Both the position numbers and the translations under genes were made by a program. A model generated the notes under the pieces. It had not been told where the DNA came from. It did not search any database and saw only the letters and a list, made by a program, of their open reading frames with translations. Shown here one piece after another: positions 5,839 through 7,010 of a stretch of 7,010 nt of DNA. The stretch is from Minisyncoccota bacterium (lineage in GTDB: Bacteria > Verrucomicrobiota > Lentisphaeria > Oligosphaerales > MVZH01). The stretch covers positions 1 through 7,010 of the forward strand of contig JAIPIM010000215.1 in NCBI GenBank assembly GCA_021734725.1, given 5' to 3'. The first letter of the stretch is position 1, and each line of letters starts with the position of its first letter.

Positions 5839-7010
5839 TTATGGTTTGTCGTACTCCGTGACTGTCGAAGCGTTGTGTTTGTGAAGCTGTTCAATGGCGT
5901 CAGCCATCTGCCGTCGGGTACGGCGATAGGGTTCTGGTTCGCGGCAGAACGTTCTGGCATCGGTAACCAGGCTTTCCGCCAGTCTCAAAGTCTCCGCCGC
6001 CTGTTCCCGGCCTGGACCCGGCGGTGCGGCCTCGATCAGAGATGCCAGTATCTTGAAGTATTCATAATCGGCCATTCCTTCCCGTAACAGTTCCAAGCGG
6101 ATGGAGGGGACGTTCCACGGTTTGCGCTTGTTCGGACCCGAAGGATAGATCAGCACTCCATCCCCGTTATAATGGGAAAAAGTTGCGGGATTAATGTAAG
6201 GATCGGGGCTGTGAACGGTATGGTAGGTGTGCCAGGTGGTAATGATATCGATGCCGTACTTCCAGTTGATCCAGGAGATGACACGGGGACTTAGAGCGGG
6301 ATGATCGATGAACAGTGAAGGGAAAGGATGTCGGCTGCCGCAATTGAAACCGGCCATCACGGTCTTGTTGTGTGCCCGAGCCCAGCGCAAAAACTCAGGC
6401 GTGTAGCTCCCGTAGCCAGTCCACCAGCCGTCGATCAGCATACGCGCTTCTTCGTCCATGGCTTTCCAGCTATTTATATAGATGGCGCCATAGATCAAAA
6501 TCTCCGGATCTATGCCGCGGACCACTTTGGCCACTTCCTTTATGAGCGGCAGTTCCTTGAGGGTGGGTTCATCGTACACATAAAACCTGAGATTGTGGTG
6601 GAGTTCATGCTGTTTGAACTTGTCGTACACTTTCTGTAGATATTCGCGCACAAGCCTGAAGTATTCCTCAGTCCCGGGTTCGGCACCCAGGAAAGGCCCC
6701 GGCCCTGGACCGCTGCCCACGTGAAAGCTGCACATGGTGATATATCTCAGATTCAGGGAACGGCATTTTTCGATGCGCCGCTGAAATCCGGGTGTCGCAA
6801 ACTCCGGTATCACGATTTCACCTTTCACCAATTTCGGACGGCATTCGAATTTGAAGCCGGTATCCATTCCGTACGTTTCGCGCAGCAGACCCGGATCCGG
6901 TGCCAGAAAGGCTTGCGAAAAACGCTCGGGCAGTGAAAACTTCCTGACGTTGACCTCATACGGAACGCTGAGAATAATCTTGTCGTTTTCTTTCACATCG
7001 ATATCTCCCC
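5839..7010 (-). CDS. DUF4091 glycoside-hydrolase-like protein (5' end outside window)
   Basis: The leftward frame is open to the right edge, so the gene probably starts beyond 7010; at least 389 residues are present. Counting from the GTG at 6996: residues 10-25 (SVPYEVNVRKFSLPE) match the 'vpv.v.v.dF.LP' strand that in DUF4091 proteins links an N-terminal beta domain to the barrel; RFYVYDEP (137-144) is the conserved 'y.yDEP' barrel strand; IDHPALSPRVISWINWKYGID (230-250) is the 'iD.pa...r...w..wkyg.dG' region; YNGDGVLIYP (276-285) and IRLELLREGMADYEYF (299-314) are the hallmark C-terminal DUF4091 motifs. The family is linked to secreted carbohydrate breakdown in PVC and Bacteroidetes genomes, with no settled reaction. 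A GTG start at 6996 with GGGGAG eight bases upstream is possible, but it would leave the protein without its usual N-terminal domain and secretion signal. It lies 397 bases upstream of the secreted glycosidase-like gene on the same strand. Confidence 0.85.
   Translation of the reverse strand, partial: GDIDVKENDKIILSVPYEVNVRKFSLPERFSQAFLAPDPGLLRETYGMDTGFKFECRPKLVKGEIVIPEFATPGFQRRIEKCRSLNLRYITMCSFHVGSGPGPGPFLGAEPGTEEYFRLVREYLQKVYDKFKQHELHHNLRFYVYDEPTLKELPLIKEVAKVVRGIDPEILIYGAIYINSWKAMDEEARMLIDGWWTGYGSYTPEFLRWARAHNKTVMAGFNCGSRHPFPSLFIDHPALSPRVISWINWKYGIDIITTWHTYHTVHSPDPYINPATFSHYNGDGVLIYPSGPNKRKPWNVPSIRLELLREGMADYEYFKILASLIEAAPPGPGREQAAETLRLAESLVTDARTFCREPEPYRRTRRQMADAIEQLHKHNASTVTEYDKP

Noticed and set aside
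6994..7010. GTG at 6996 as the true start of the DUF4091 gene
   Set aside because: A GGGGAG is well placed, but the frame stays open to the edge and the first residues already match an internal strand of the family. A truncated N-terminus without a secretion signal is less likely than a start outside the window.

Overview
The window looks like a carbohydrate-degradation locus from a bacterium of the Planctomycetes-Verrucomicrobia-Lentisphaerae (PVC) group, with Lentisphaerota or Kiritimatiellota as the best guesses. This is inferred from the gene content: a heparinase II/III-like protein, a sulfatase relic, a LacI-type regulator, a secreted barrel-type putative glycosidase and a DUF4091 protein. 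Coding regions are moderately GC-rich and some intergenic DNA is clearly AT-rich. No rRNA, tRNA, CRISPR array, phage gene or transposase was seen.

Layout. The left part reads rightward: the 3' end of a large heparinase II/III-like gene (1-1226) is followed by a truncated sulfatase C-terminal remnant (about 1331-1675). The rest reads leftward. From the right edge these are a DUF4091 glycoside-hydrolase-like gene open to the window edge (5839-7010), an AT-rich intergenic stretch with nested inverted repeats (5442-5838), a secreted putative glycosidase of 659 residues (3462-5441), a broken cupin remnant directly behind it (3302-3461), a 13-bp tandem repeat array (3138-3229), and a LacI-family regulator (1782-2891) whose promoter contains a perfect 14-bp palindrome. 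The regulator and the sulfatase relic converge near 1680-1780.

How the parts may work together. The two large leftward genes and the heparinase-like gene are types that PVC bacteria use on sulfated or complex glycans, and the LacI protein is the likely local sugar-responsive repressor. The palindrome AACCCACGTGGGTT lies between the regulator's proposed -35 and -10 elements, so autorepression is likely. The same half-site with its flank recurs, one base shorter, in the nearby 13-bp array. The substrate cannot be named from the sequence.

Decay and rearrangement. Two gene relics (sulfatase lacking its catalytic half; cupin lacking its N-terminal half and frameshifted at a run of seven C) and a short dispersed repeat with core CACGGATTC, one copy of which sits at the sulfatase breakpoint, indicate that this accessory region has been rearranged. 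The least expected signals are the half-site-bearing tandem array and the hidden cupin frame.
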